64,000 nucleotides of DNA from Aradus depressus (taxonomy: Eukaryota > Arthropoda > Insecta > Hemiptera > Aradidae): the NCBI GenBank assembly GCA_963662175.1, contig OY759220.1, positions 47,588,136-47,652,135 on the forward strand, written 5' to 3'. Below the pieces are notes generated by a model. That model was not told where the DNA came from and did no database searches. It saw only the letters and a program-made list of their open reading frames with translations. Position 1 is the first letter of the stretch. Each line of letters begins with the position of its first letter. A program made the translations under genes and the position numbers. Shown here piece by piece: positions 46,722 to 56,393 of this stretch.

Positions 46722-48038
46722 AGTTTTTCACAAACGAACTTGCGCCCCACCCTATGTCTCTTTTCACCGAAGAAGGCATGAGGAAAGGCACTTAATCATC
46801 ATTGTATACGGCTTTCAACCCCCTAGACTACAATGAAATGGCAGGGGAAATACATTTTGCTGTTGTAGATGGAGGATACCACCTACATAAAGTCATTTGC
46901 CCTTGCAATGCTTCCTTAGCCAAGAGTTATTCTTCATATCTGATAAGAAATTACGGACCCAAGGCTGTGGTTGTATTTGATGGATATCTTGCACATACTG
47001 GCACAAAGAGATCTGAGCGATTGCGGCGCATGAAGTAATCTTCGAGAAGCATGATCAATCAAGTTGCTCAAAAAAAGTTTTTGGTAAATGACCATAACAA
47101 GAGTCGTGATCAAACTGCTTAAAACAGATTTTGAAGAGTGACATTGAAGTCAAGAGGATGCTGACTTACTAATCGTAAACACTGCCATTTCAAAGGCCAA
47201 GGAACATGAAAATGTTTTCACAGTTGGGGAGGATATCGATCTGCTAGTGCTGCTGACAGGGTTAGGACAGTCATACAGCAACTTGTTCTTTCTCAAGCCT
47301 GGGAAAGGAGTGCTGAGGATGTGTTCTACTCGACTAAATCATGTAGGTTCGGTCCATGCAGTTAGTGGATGTGATACCACATCGGCCATCTTTGGTGAAA
47401 GATGAAATTGTGCAAAATTGTCGACAAATCTCCTGAAATGAAGGAAGTATTTATGGATCCAAAAAGCAGTCATGACGACATAGCTGAAGCTGGAGAGCAG
47501 ATTCTGAAAACCTTTTACCCAGGCGACATCACCCCAGACCAATCCTTGGACACTTTACGATTTAAATTGTTCGCAAAATCAGTGTCTAACAGACGAATCA
47601 ATGTCGCACGACTACCACCTACTTGCGATGCTGCACGATACCATTCCTACGGCTTTCATCAAATTCAAAGTTGGTGGGGTAACTAGATCAACCCAAAGGA
47701 GTGGGGTTGGGCGAGCAGCAGGGAAGGTCTGATGCCTGTTCAAACAACAAGAGATCCAGCGCCCGAGTCTCTTCTTAACAGTGTGTTGTGCTCTTGCAAA
47801 ATAGGGTGCACTAGAGCCTGCTCTTTCAATGCTCCAGCATTTGTAAGCACAGAAGTGGCATGATGTGCGAAAATTCTGTACCAATTTCGTCTTTGGATGA
47901 AAGCGAAGATTACGAGGACCTGTTCCACCAGCTTTTGGTGCCCGAAACGAAGGCCTTGATAACGAAAGCGTATTTCTACCTCCAAACAAAGAACGTGAAG
48001 AAGAACCTGGGCCTTCGAAACGTAATCGAAGAAGGTAA
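46722..48038 (+). pseudogene. Decayed copy of a multi-copy animal protein family with EDIDLLVLL motif and Cys-rich tail
   Basis: Begins FFTNELAPHPMSLFTEEG, fused in frame to the Gypsy integrase. Reading on through stops and frame changes gives AVVVFDGYLAHTGTK, VGEDIDLLVLLTGLG, HAVSGCDTTSAIFGE, LPPTCDAARYHSYGFHQIQS, a Cys-rich end (SVLCSCKIGCTRAC) and a terminal EEEPGPSKRNRRR before TAA 48036-48038. From memory this order is shared by an uncharacterised, highly repeated protein family found in insects, cnidarians and fish; I cannot name it. The acidic GEDxD motif resembles PIN/FEN-type nucleases, which is only a suggestion. Several stops and shifts (46793 TAA, 47036 TAA, near 47100-47130, 47400, 47860). 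Confidence 0.65.
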
Positions 48039-48867
48039 TGGAATTAATGTTATTTCTAACCAATTTGTATGTTTCTCTCCTATGATTCTGTTACCTACCA
48101 AAATGTTGTTACTTTCAAAGTGCAAATTTTTAATATGAAACCAGCATGTTCAATTTCGTTGTTATTCATGACAATCATGTTAACTATTTTATTTACTGAT
48201 TTATCACTGATGAATGATGAATAATTATTACTGATTTATTCTACTAACCATTTCATGTTATTTGCTTTACTTGTTTTTTATTAACAATATACCTTTTGTA
48301 CACTGATATCTAGAGTTGTTGCTTATAACCTATCACCCCAATGTTTTTGTTCATTCAAATATTGCTTCTTTGTCTGTAAATCATCAGGATAGAATGTATT
48401 GTCAAGTTTAATAATTATCTCTAGAACTGCAATAGTCAGGAGAGAAGAGTGAGTGTGATGGTCAGGGGGGCGGAGGCGAGAGAGGGGGAAGGAGGCGGAG
48501 GAGGGGGTTGGGGGAACATGAATAGATTGAAATTGTCAATGTTTGGGAAGCTGTAGCGCGCTCACTATTCATTCTACAAACAAGTTGTGTGAATGCAAAT
48601 TGTAGAGAATGTTATCCTCTCTAAAATATTAAATGGGGAAAAAGTCGCTAAAGTCGACAGTTTTTGAGATATTTCGAAAACAACTGAAAACGTTGTAAAA
48701 TTTCTTGGTCTTTCGGCTGCCAAAAATTGTCCCGAGGTCGGTTTTGTTAGTAAATTCTGTTTTTTCCATCTTGGTACCAACATACACAAATCAAAAAAAA
48801 AACCTACGGACTAATAGAAGGTTATGTAAGTCAGAACGAACGGGAAGAGAACGGATAGATAAGAGAT
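48039..48867. other. Non-coding stretch with purine/G-rich tract
   Basis: AT-rich, possibly the trailer of the preceding pseudogene. A G/A-only-like tract at about 48460-48515 (several runs of four or more G) stands out. I see no gene or element ends. Confidence 0.5.
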
Positions 48868-49020
48868 TCTCAATTCAAAAATTCCAATAACTGCCGATGT
48901 AATGAATGTATCAACATCAAATTTCGTATTTAAAATTAAAATCCAATGAGGACATATCCTGTCAAATTTCAGTGATATCGGCTGAGGGGAGAGGGTAGTT
49001 CCGGGGTGATACAATGAATG
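48868..49020 (-). repeat. Inverted satellite monomers at the right copy of X
   Basis: Reverse complement of the main satellite (aactgccgatgtaatgaatg and then ccaatgaggacatatcctg). It includes about 75 bp more satellite on its left than the copy at 40887. Confidence 0.85.
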
Positions 49021-50346
49021 TATCAATACAAAATTCAGTATGAGGATTAAGGAGCCCCTATGTAAGTCAACTGTTGAATATTAGCACAAACGGTCGACTG
49101 ATTTTGGAGGGAAGCGAAAAGTTAATTGATTAATTCGTTGTGGGGAAGTACATTGTCGGAGATTCACTGTCGTCTTCTTTAACGTTATATTGGAATAGAA
49201 GATGAAAACTTAATAAGAAAATAGAAAGAAAGGTTTCAATATATTTTTGGGGATTATCCATGGAACATTGTTGTCAGAGTCAGGAAGTGTGCCAGTCAAT
49301 GGTAACATCTTGTAATGAATGACGTTGATGGTGTCCAACATGGGTCCTCTTCCACCAGACCTAAACAACAAAACAACAAAGTCGCCGGTGAATCACCGAC
49401 AATGTACTACCCCACCACGAATTAATCAGTTACGTTTTCGCTCAACCTCCAAAACCAACCTCATTTGGGCGATATGTATTTGAATTGCATAGTCCCTACT
49501 GAATCCTGATACTAAGTTTTATGTCGATACATTAATTACCTACATCGGCAGTTGTCAGTTTATGTGAGTCGAGCCCCCTTCTCTGATACACTCCTTCCCT
49601 TTAACCGGTTTCGCGGAAAATTAATAGGTGCATTGCTTATGTGGTTTTGAATTTAAATATAAAATTTCATGTTGCTATGTTCTGTGGTAAAAAGAAATTG
49701 TGTAAAATAAATGAAAAATATATAATTATAAATAAATTAATAATGATGAAATAATAATAATATAAACAATAAATTACCACATTTCCTGTAGAAATTGTAT
49801 CTCTGGTCTTTTACTAAATTTTGATTTCTAAAGTAATTTTCGAAAAGGGCCTTAAAAAAATATAATATATAACATTTTTAAGAAAGTTAACGTAATTTAA
49901 AAAAATTTCAATTAACAAACTTTTCATTTGGATTTCTAAAGAGATGCCATACATCATATATATAAAGCTGAAAATGTCTGTGCCTTGTACCGCTATAACT
50001 CACCAACGGCTTCATGCATTTCATTAATTGTTTTTTTAATTTGTTCGTCATCGTCTGTGGAAGGTTATAGACGTATTAGTACCTCAATATCTGGTCCATC
50101 CCAGCATCCACCCACGCAATCTTTGTAACTCAAAAACCACTGCAATGATTAATGAGGAATCTTTTTGAATAGATAAGTTTTATCTACCGGAAGGTTAAGG
50201 TCTATTTTTTAATCAACCCCTGGTCCATCCCAGCATCCACTCACGCAATCTTTGTAACTCGAAAACCATTGCAACGATTAATGAGAAATCTTTTTGAATA
50301 AATTAGTTTTAGCTCCAGAATGGTTGAAGTCTATGTTTTAATCAAC
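48943..50346. repeat. Duplicated segment X, right copy (~1.4 kb)
   Basis: Near-identical to 40887-42323, including the diverged satellite monomer (about 49510-49680) and the Helitron 5' half. Here the Helitron continues unbroken past 50346 to its true end. No gene. Confidence 0.9.
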
Positions 50347-50640
50347 CTGGTGGTCACAAGCGTTCTCAAGTACGCACTGGCTAGGACGTCCACTGATGCT
50401 AAGTATTCACTAGCTGTGGTTTCCGCCGTTGAATGGCGCGTACTAGCCATGGTGCCCAGGGGTCCTAAAAACTTACTAGCTGGAATGTCTGCCGTTGAAG
50501 GACTATAAGCGTTATTCCGTATGAATAATTGAAAATTATAACATCATGAATGTACTATTGAAGAATTGAAATGGATTCGAACGAGAGATATTATGAGAAA
50601 AGTCAAAGTCTCCCCGGGCAACGCCGGGTATTACTGCTAG
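49954..50640 (+). mobile_element. Complete non-autonomous Helitron (687 bp)
   Basis: 5' TC preceded by A (49953), 3' end in a GC hairpin (cccgggcaacgccggg, loop CAAC) followed 10 nt later by terminal CTAG, then T. This is the Helitron signature (insertion between A and T, TC...CTRR, subterminal hairpin), and the hairpin sequence is the common arthropod form. No Rep/helicase is encoded, so it depends on an autonomous partner. It has an internal ~129-bp direct repeat. No target duplication, as expected. Confidence 0.85.
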
Positions 50641-52338
50641 TTTTATTATAAAATCAAAAGAAAAAAAAGATTTCTTCCTTGACAATTTTTCCTTCATGCC
50701 AAACGGTAGCTTATTTTATCTTACGTATGGAGTCTATCGAGCTCAAGATGGACACTTGGAAATCTAGCCAAGGCACATAGGTCAGATGTTTTAATCGGGA
50801 AGTTAAAAATAACCTTGAGCACGTCGTCCTTCTGATCGCTGTCCCTCGTAATTGAAGCCCGGGAATGAATCACGGTAACTAAGCATCTAACTTATTTAAA
50901 CCTGGCTAAGTGAAATTTCACTTAGGTTAAAAATAACTTTGAGCACGTCGTCCTTCGGTTGGGACTTTCCCGATATATCTGAATCTGTCTGTGGTTGACC
51001 ATCTTCGTTTCTGGTTGCTACCTATTTATCAACATTGCTCTCTTAATGTGTTTTTCAGAAAATATGTGAAAACACTACCTCAAAGCCCCACCTGTATTCT
51101 AGCCGAGGCACTTAGGTCAGCTATTTTAATCGGGAAGTTAAAATAACCTTGAGCACGTCGTCTTTCGGGTGGGACTAAGTGATCATCCAGGGCCTTTTCG
51201 AATGTCAGGTACTCGTTAATGAGTCGTATCTAATGTAACTAAACCTAGGTAGGTGAAATTTCACTTAGGTTAAAAATAACCTTGAGCATGTCGTGCTTCG
51301 GATGGGACTAAGTGATGATCCAGGGCCTTTTCGAATGTCAGGTACTCGTTAATGAGTTGTATCTAATGTAACTAAACCTGGGTAGGTGAAATTTCACTTA
51401 GGTTAAAAATAACCTTGAGCACGTCGTCCTTCGGGTGGGACTAAGTGATGATCCCGGGCCTTTTCGAATGTCAGGTACTCGTTAATGAGTCGTATCTAAC
51501 GTCACTAAACCTGGGTAGGTGAAATTTCACTTAGGTTAAAAATAACCTTGAGCATGTCGTCCTTCGGATGGGACTTTCCCGATATATCTGAATCTGTCTG
51601 TGGTTGACCATCCTCGTTTCTGGTTGCTGCCTATCGACCGATTTTGCTCTCTTAATGAGTTTTTCAGAAAATATGTCAAAACAGTACCACAATATTTTCA
51701 ATATTTCTTTCTTGACAATTTTAGTTCGAACCAAATGGAAACTTATTTTATCTTCCATGTGGTGTCAATAATCTCAGGATCATGAGTCGGATATCTGGAC
51801 AGGGCTCTTAGTTTTGTTAACTGAGAAATGAAATAAAAAATGTTGAGCACGTCGTCCCTCGGACCGGACTTAAATGATGGTGACGAACTTGTTAGACGTC
51901 AAGTACTCGTTAAAGACTCTTAGTCAAAGTAACTGGGAAGGGATAAAAACTTGAGCACGCTGTCCCTCGTAGTTGAAGTCCGGGCATGAATCTAAATAAC
52001 TAAGTTACTAACTTACGGTTATCTATCATCGTTTTTGGTCATTAGCTATCCACCAACATTGCTGCCTTAATCTTGAGCACCTCGTCCTTCGGATGGAATG
52101 GTAGGCGATGGTCCAGGACTTTTCGATTACAGGTACTCGATAATTAGTCGTACGTTATGTAACTAAACTTGGGTAGGTAACATTTCGGTCTGCCGCTGTA
52201 CAGCCAATTGGGAAGGGATAAGAGCGTTTGATGCTTAGGTCCCTAGGTGTACACAACAACCCTCCCAATATATCTAAATCTGTGTATGGTTGACTATCAT
52301 CGTTTCTGGTTGCTGCCTATCTGTCGACATTGCTGTCC
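50641..52338. repeat. Degenerate tandem/dispersed repeats related to tRNA-derived SINEs
   Basis: No gene. The motif cttgagcacgtcgtccttcgg recurs at about 50813, 50938, 51145, 51283, 51416, 51546, 51842, 51951 and 52072. A larger composite repeats too: cgatatatctgaatctgtct at 50971 and 51580, and a related copy near 52266; tcttgacaattttagttcg-like sequence near 50677 and 51710. Degenerate tRNA B-box-like segments precede some motifs (near 50740 and 51780). The GTCCTTCGGATGGGAC core resembles a conserved segment of several animal SINEs. Confidence 0.6.
51122..51545 (+). repeat. 133-bp tandem repeat, about three copies
   Basis: gaaatttcacttaggttaaa occurs at 51255, 51388 and 51521, exactly 133 bp apart. 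Each unit contains the gagcacgtcgtccttcgg motif and aatgtcaggtactcgttaat. Local amplification of part of the SINE-like repeat. Confidence 0.85.
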
Positions 52339-52534
52339 TAAGGGGCCGTTCACAAACTACGTCACGCAATTTTGAGGTGTTTTTAACCTCCTCCCTCCCC
52401 CTTGTCACAATTGGTCACATTTATTTTTTAACCCCCCCTAAAAGTGACGTCATTTTTTCATGACCCCCCCCCCCAATTTAAACTGAAATTTTTTTTTTAA
52501 AGAAAAGTACTAAATTGTATAAAAATAATAAATC

Positions 52535-52666
52535 TTCAATTTATCATAAATACAACTTCAATTTATCATAAATACAACTTCAATTTATCATAAATACCAC
52601 TTCAATTTATCATAAATACAACTTCAATTTATCATAAATACAACTTCAATTTATCATAAATACAAC
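52535..52666 (+). repeat. 22-bp minisatellite, six copies
   Basis: ttcaatttatcataaataca repeats at 52535, 52557, 52579, 52601, 52623 and 52645 with one substitution in the third copy. Inside the TIR element. Confidence 0.95.
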
Positions 52667-52736
52667 ATACATATTATATTCATCTGTATTCATAAATTAA
52701 GTAAAAGAACAGCGATTTAAGTATTTAACATTTCGA

Positions 52737-53156
52737 TTATTCAAGCGAGATAATCCATATCATGAAAAAAGACTGAGCAATATTACGATTCCTCCCAATG
52801 ATTATGATTGGTATTTCAGATTGATCACTGTCAGAAGGTTCAGGTATTTCCCTATTACTATCTATCATGTCGTCATCGAACCACTCGGCTTCTTGATCCT
52901 CGATGTATTTTATGATGGCCAACATTTCTCGTTGACCTCAAGCTGCAACCCGAATCGGTCTAACTTTAACTACCGGTGCCTCCGTCTTGCACTGTTTCGA
53001 GTGACGTTTTAAATATGTCAAAGACCCCAAGTATACGCCACACTTTTTGCGAGTCTTCCGCTTTATGTCTCCTTGCACAGATGGGCATCCTATATCATAA
53101 GGAACTTCCTTGTGCTCCTTGAAAACTTCAGGGTACAAAGTTTTTTGCAATGTCAA
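52737..53156 (-). pseudogene. Coding fragment inside the TIR element, one TGA, unknown function
   Basis: A minus-strand frame of about 140 codons interrupted only by TGA at 52938-52940. The N-terminal part has cysteines and histidine spaced like a zinc finger (CGVYLGSLTYLKRHSKQC). The C-terminal part is acidic (EAEWFDDDMIDSNREIPEPSD). Not recognised as a transposase core. It may be the end of the transposon's own protein or a captured host exon. The acidic tail fused to a finger region suggests the C-terminus of a larger protein. Confidence 0.45.
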
Positions 53157-53628
53157 ATTCAGGAAAAGTCGAGAAAATTCTCCGTTTTCTGAATTGACCG
53201 AAAGACTGTCGCCGTCAGGTTACCTTTTGTCGGTATAAAAAATTACTGTTTTGTTGACGCACATCGAAATATAACGTATGTAGAATACATATGTTGAATA
53301 TATGTACAATATTTTATACATAAAATGTATTTTATTTAAATATGTTATTTTACTTTAATAACCTGAATTTATTAACATACTAACGTTAAAAAAAATTCCA
53401 TGAAATTAATTTTTAGAAAATTTTCTACGCTCTTATTTTAAAGTGTAATAATAAACGTGACGTCATTTTTTTTGTTTAGTCCCCCCCTCCCCACCGTCAC
53501 AATCATCACATAAGTTATACCCCCCCCCACCCGGCGTGTGACGTAGTTTGTGAACAGCCCCTAATGTGTTTTCCAGAAAAAGTGTGAAAACAGTAGCACA
53601 AAGCCCACCTGTATTCTATATTTCTGTC

Positions 53629-53855
53629 TTGACAATATTAATGAAATCTGACATTATTGCAGAGATATTGTGAAATAATTCAAATGGACTTGAAAAATAA
53701 AATAAAACTTGTTTATTTAATATATTGTCTAATTTCACTAACTATATCTAGTTATATATTGTCTAATTTCACTAACTATATATAGTTAGTGAAATTAGAC
53801 AATATATTAAATAAACAAGTTTTATTTTATTTTTCAAGTCCAATTGACAATATTA
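53629..53855. repeat. 203-bp insertion with a long palindrome, flanked by a 12-bp direct repeat
   Basis: ttgacaatatta at 53629-53640 and 53844-53855 brackets 53641-53843. Most of the insert is an inverted repeat: arms about 53685-53749 and 53778-53842 (starting tggacttgaaaaataaaat on both strands), near-perfect over ~60 bp. The related repeat at 51710 has a single ttgacaatttta at this point. It would fold into a strong hairpin. Confidence 0.8.
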
Positions 53856-54200
53856 GTTCAAACCAAATAAACATTTATTTTATCTTTCATGTGGTGTCTA
53901 ATGAGCTCAGGATCGCGAGTTGGAAATCTAGACTTAATTGTTTTAATTGGGAAGTGGAAAATAACCTTGAGCACGTCGTCCTTCGGACCAAACATTAAGC
54001 AATAGTGACGAACTATTTAGCTGTTAGGTACTTTAAAGACCCTTAGCCAAGGTAACTGGCCTCGAACCTCCTGTCCTTTGTAGTTGAAGCCCCACGAATC
54101 TAGACATACTGTCACTCCCCTCAGTCATAGTGCAGTAGGTCAACTGTATCGGGCCAAGGTTGTCACAAGTCCCACATACTGATCAACAAATCACATTGTC
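53856..54200 (+). repeat. SINE-like degenerate repeat copy
   Basis: Continues the repeat split by the palindromic insertion: gagctcaggatcgcgagttgg (degenerate tRNA-like head, B-box weak), then cttgagcacgtcgtccttcgg at 53965. No gene. It parallels 51720-52010. Confidence 0.55.
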
Positions 54201-54350
54201 AACTGATTTCGTGTCAATATATTCATTAGTTCGGGTGCAGTTATTGGGATTTTTGTGCTAAGCCCCACTTTCCTTGGCTGAAAATCAAACAGATGCCTCT
54301 CCTATGGGATTCTGGAAACTTATATAAAATTTCCTGTCGACATATATTTT
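54201..54350 (+). repeat. Diverged relative of the main satellite monomer
   Basis: attcattagttcgggtgcag then ttattgggatttttgtgctaag, matching the order of elements in the 144-bp monomer but with many changes. A single isolated copy. Confidence 0.6.
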
Positions 54351-54554
54351 TTATAGAGAGTCATCCTGTTTAGAAAAACATTTTTTCTCATTTTTGGAAA
54401 CAGGGCGTCGGAAAATATGATATTCTTGTGAAAACTCAACATCGAACTTCTGACAATACATAACTTCCCCTATACCCCTATACGCCAATAGATTGGCGAA
54501 GAATTGAACACAACTTAAAATATAATTTAAAACTGTATTGTGTTTATTACTATT

Positions 54555-54838
54555 ATTATTTCCTGAGCTCAAGATCCCGGGTTTGAAATCCGACCTAGCC
54601 CTTAGCTTTTATATCTGAGAGATGAAGAAACTTTGAGCACGCCGTCCTTCGGATGTGACAAGCTATGTCCTGAACTTGTAAGATGTCAAGTACTTCTTAA
54701 AGATCTCTCTCTACCCTAGGTGAGTAAAAATTTAGGATTCCCATAGTAGAACCGGGCCCATCCACCAGCACTCTGGTAGTAGGCGATATGACCTCGAAGT
54801 AAGACTTGAAGAACGGAAATAAATATTATTATTAAAAA
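54555..54838 (+). mobile_element. tRNA-derived SINE copy
   Basis: The head has a tRNA-like B box (gggtttgaaatccgacc, near 54580), followed by the shared core tttgagcacgccgtccttcgg (54629) and a 3' end in aaataaatattattatt repeats (54816-54832). Pol III SINE layout: tRNA-like head, family-specific body, simple-repeat tail. This is the best-preserved copy of the family in the window. The exact 5' end is uncertain. Confidence 0.6.
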
Positions 54839-54874
54839 ATAAGTAAAACTTCCTGTCTGTCTGTCTGTTATTTT

Positions 54875-55271
54875 GTATGTGAACATGATAATTCCCGATA
54901 GAATATATAGGTACATAAGTTAAGTTCTTTTCTACACCGACACTGTTTTTAAAAACAATTTATTTTATCCAAACAACAGATAATGTTCACTTATCTAATA
55001 TGGAAATAATCGGTTAGAAATTAATTCAATCAGTAGACTCTACCATAGAACCACCAAAAGAAACTCACTCTCAGACTTCTCTACAAGAAATCTCACATAG
55101 AACTGATTCTATCTAATACAAGTACAAGTAGAGAGTGGGACATTACGTTACTAAATCTGATGTATATGTGTCTCACCTCCAAGTAATAAAAAAATATAAT
55201 AATATGCTAAATTCTACACATAACATATATATTAATTATATATTCTATCGGGAATTATCATGTTCACATAC
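54875..55271. mobile_element. Candidate foldback/MITE with 35-bp perfect inverted repeats
   Basis: gtatgtgaacatgataattc... at 54875-54909 is the exact reverse complement of 55237-55271. The intervening ~330 bp are AT-rich and non-coding. No clear target duplication, so transposon status is not proven. Confidence 0.55.
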
Positions 55272-55320
55272 TATGTATATGAGAGAACTTTATAAGGTAA
55301 CCAGAACCCCGTAAGATTTT

Positions 55321-55740
55321 CAGCCAAATGGCCAAAGGAATGAGGGGGGATTAGAGAAGGGGCTTAACACAAAGGCCCGTAGCTGCCGATGTAATTAATA
55401 TATCCACTCGGAAATTTATATGAGGATTCATAAGTCCTTGAGTTAGACATCAGACAATTTCAGCCAAATGGCCAAAGGAATGAGGGGGGATTAGAGAAGG
55501 GGCTTAACACAAAGGCCCGTAGCTGCCGATGTAATTAATATATCCACACGGAAATTTATATGAGAATTCATAAGTCCTTAAGTTAGACATCAGACAATTT
55601 CAGCCAAATGGCCAAAGGAATGAGGGGGGATTAGAGAAGGGGCTTAACACAAAGGCCCATAGCTGCCGATGTAATTAATATATCCACACGGAAATTTGTA
55701 TGAGAATTCATAAGTCCTTAAGTTAGACATCAGACAATTT
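55321..55740. repeat. 140-bp tandem repeat, three copies
   Basis: cagccaaatggccaaaggaa at 55321, 55461 and 55601; a fourth diverged start is at 55741. The unit contains gctgccgatgtaattaatat, which is the reverse complement of the satellite's core (attacatcggcag), so it is a distant inverted relative of the 144-bp satellite. Confidence 0.9.
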
Positions 55741-56100
55741 CAGCCTAATCGGTGGATTGGTTTCAGTTGAAGAGCAAAAACTCAATTGATTATTTCAGAG
55801 TAGGGAAGTACATTGACTACTTTTTTTTTTGATCCTCAGAGATCAAGCGGATTATCCGCTTCCGTATAACCGGAAGGCTACAATAATAATTAAAATGTAC
55901 TTACCTATGATCATGATGGCGGTGGGGTATCTGTGTGCGGTGTGATGTCTTGTGGAGCCGGGAGATAACTTTATGGTATCTGGATGGGAAGAGAGGGGAG
56001 CCGAGCCTTGGAGCTAGTGATGGACGAAAGTGGTCCCTGCTACCACCTGTCATGGCTAGCTAGACATGGTAACAGCATAAAGAGGATACTAGATGATACT
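55741..56100. other. Non-coding; X-like relic and possible minus-strand retroposon 3' end
   Basis: 55741-55815 resembles the start of segment X (cggtggattggtttcag, then gggaagtacattg). A 10-T run at about 55821 followed by gatcctcagagatcaagcgg could be the minus-strand poly(A) end of an unidentified retroposon covering roughly 55821-56050. No coding potential is recognised. Confidence 0.35.
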
Positions 56101-56149
56101 TTCTGAATACATAAATGGATTAGTTAGTTATTTTATCCGGGCATTGACT

Positions 56150-56290
56150 CTTTCAATGACCACTCAGAGCCCCGGCCAAGGGTCCTTTTTCTGTTCTTTA
56201 GGATGGGACGTTAAGCGATGGTCCCGAGCCTGTACCATCTCAGCTATAGACCCTAAGTGGATAAAAATTCCCTGAAAATTAAATGCACAG
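56150..56290 (+). repeat. SINE-family fragment
   Basis: Contains ttctttaggatgggacgtta and agcgatggtcccgagcctgt, the family core and its downstream segment. A minus-strand copy of the same segment is at 56833-56920. Confidence 0.55.
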
Positions 56291-56333
56291 TAGCAAAAAG
56301 TTGTTCACAGTAATTAAAGTTCATTTTAATAAG

Positions 56334-56393
56334 GTTATAATCACTGGACGTCTCAAATATTATCAGGTCATGGTGATTTCAACTTTGCTTGCA
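56334..56393 (+). pseudogene. Short relic of R1-like ORF2
   Basis: Reads NHWTSQILSGHGDFNF, matching the DHWTSQVLSGHGDFNS segment near the C-terminus of R1-B ORF2 (about 7158-7200). Only about 20 codons are recognisable. Confidence 0.6.

Larger units (their letters stand above)
52342..53561. mobile_element. TIR DNA transposon, 1,220 bp, TAA target duplication
   Basis: Ends are ggggccgttcacaaactacg and the inverted cgtagtttgtgaacagcccc, with TIRs of about 25 bp differing at one or two positions. TAA flanks both sides (52339-52341, 53562-53564). A related repeat at 51028-51080 (gctctcttaatgtgttttt) is the uninterrupted site, confirming the boundaries. A 3-bp TAA duplication fits PIF/Harbinger, but the superfamily is not proven because no transposase core is left. 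C-rich tracts lie next to both TIRs. Confidence 0.85.

Noticed and set aside
47860..48138. A separate 92-codon gene starting ATGTGCGAAAATTC
   Set aside because: Partly the out-of-frame reading of the pseudogene tail; the alternative frame gives the expected EPGPSKR end at 48038.
40887..50346. The 1.4-kb direct repeats considered as LTRs of the Gypsy element
   Set aside because: The primer-binding site directly follows a 222-bp AGTTA...AATT LTR at 42324-42545. The direct repeats lie outside that LTR, and the right one is a Helitron context that continues past the repeat.
54563..54600. A functional tRNA gene at the B-box-like sequence
   Set aside because: Only a B-box-like segment is present; no cloverleaf can be formed and the context is a SINE body.
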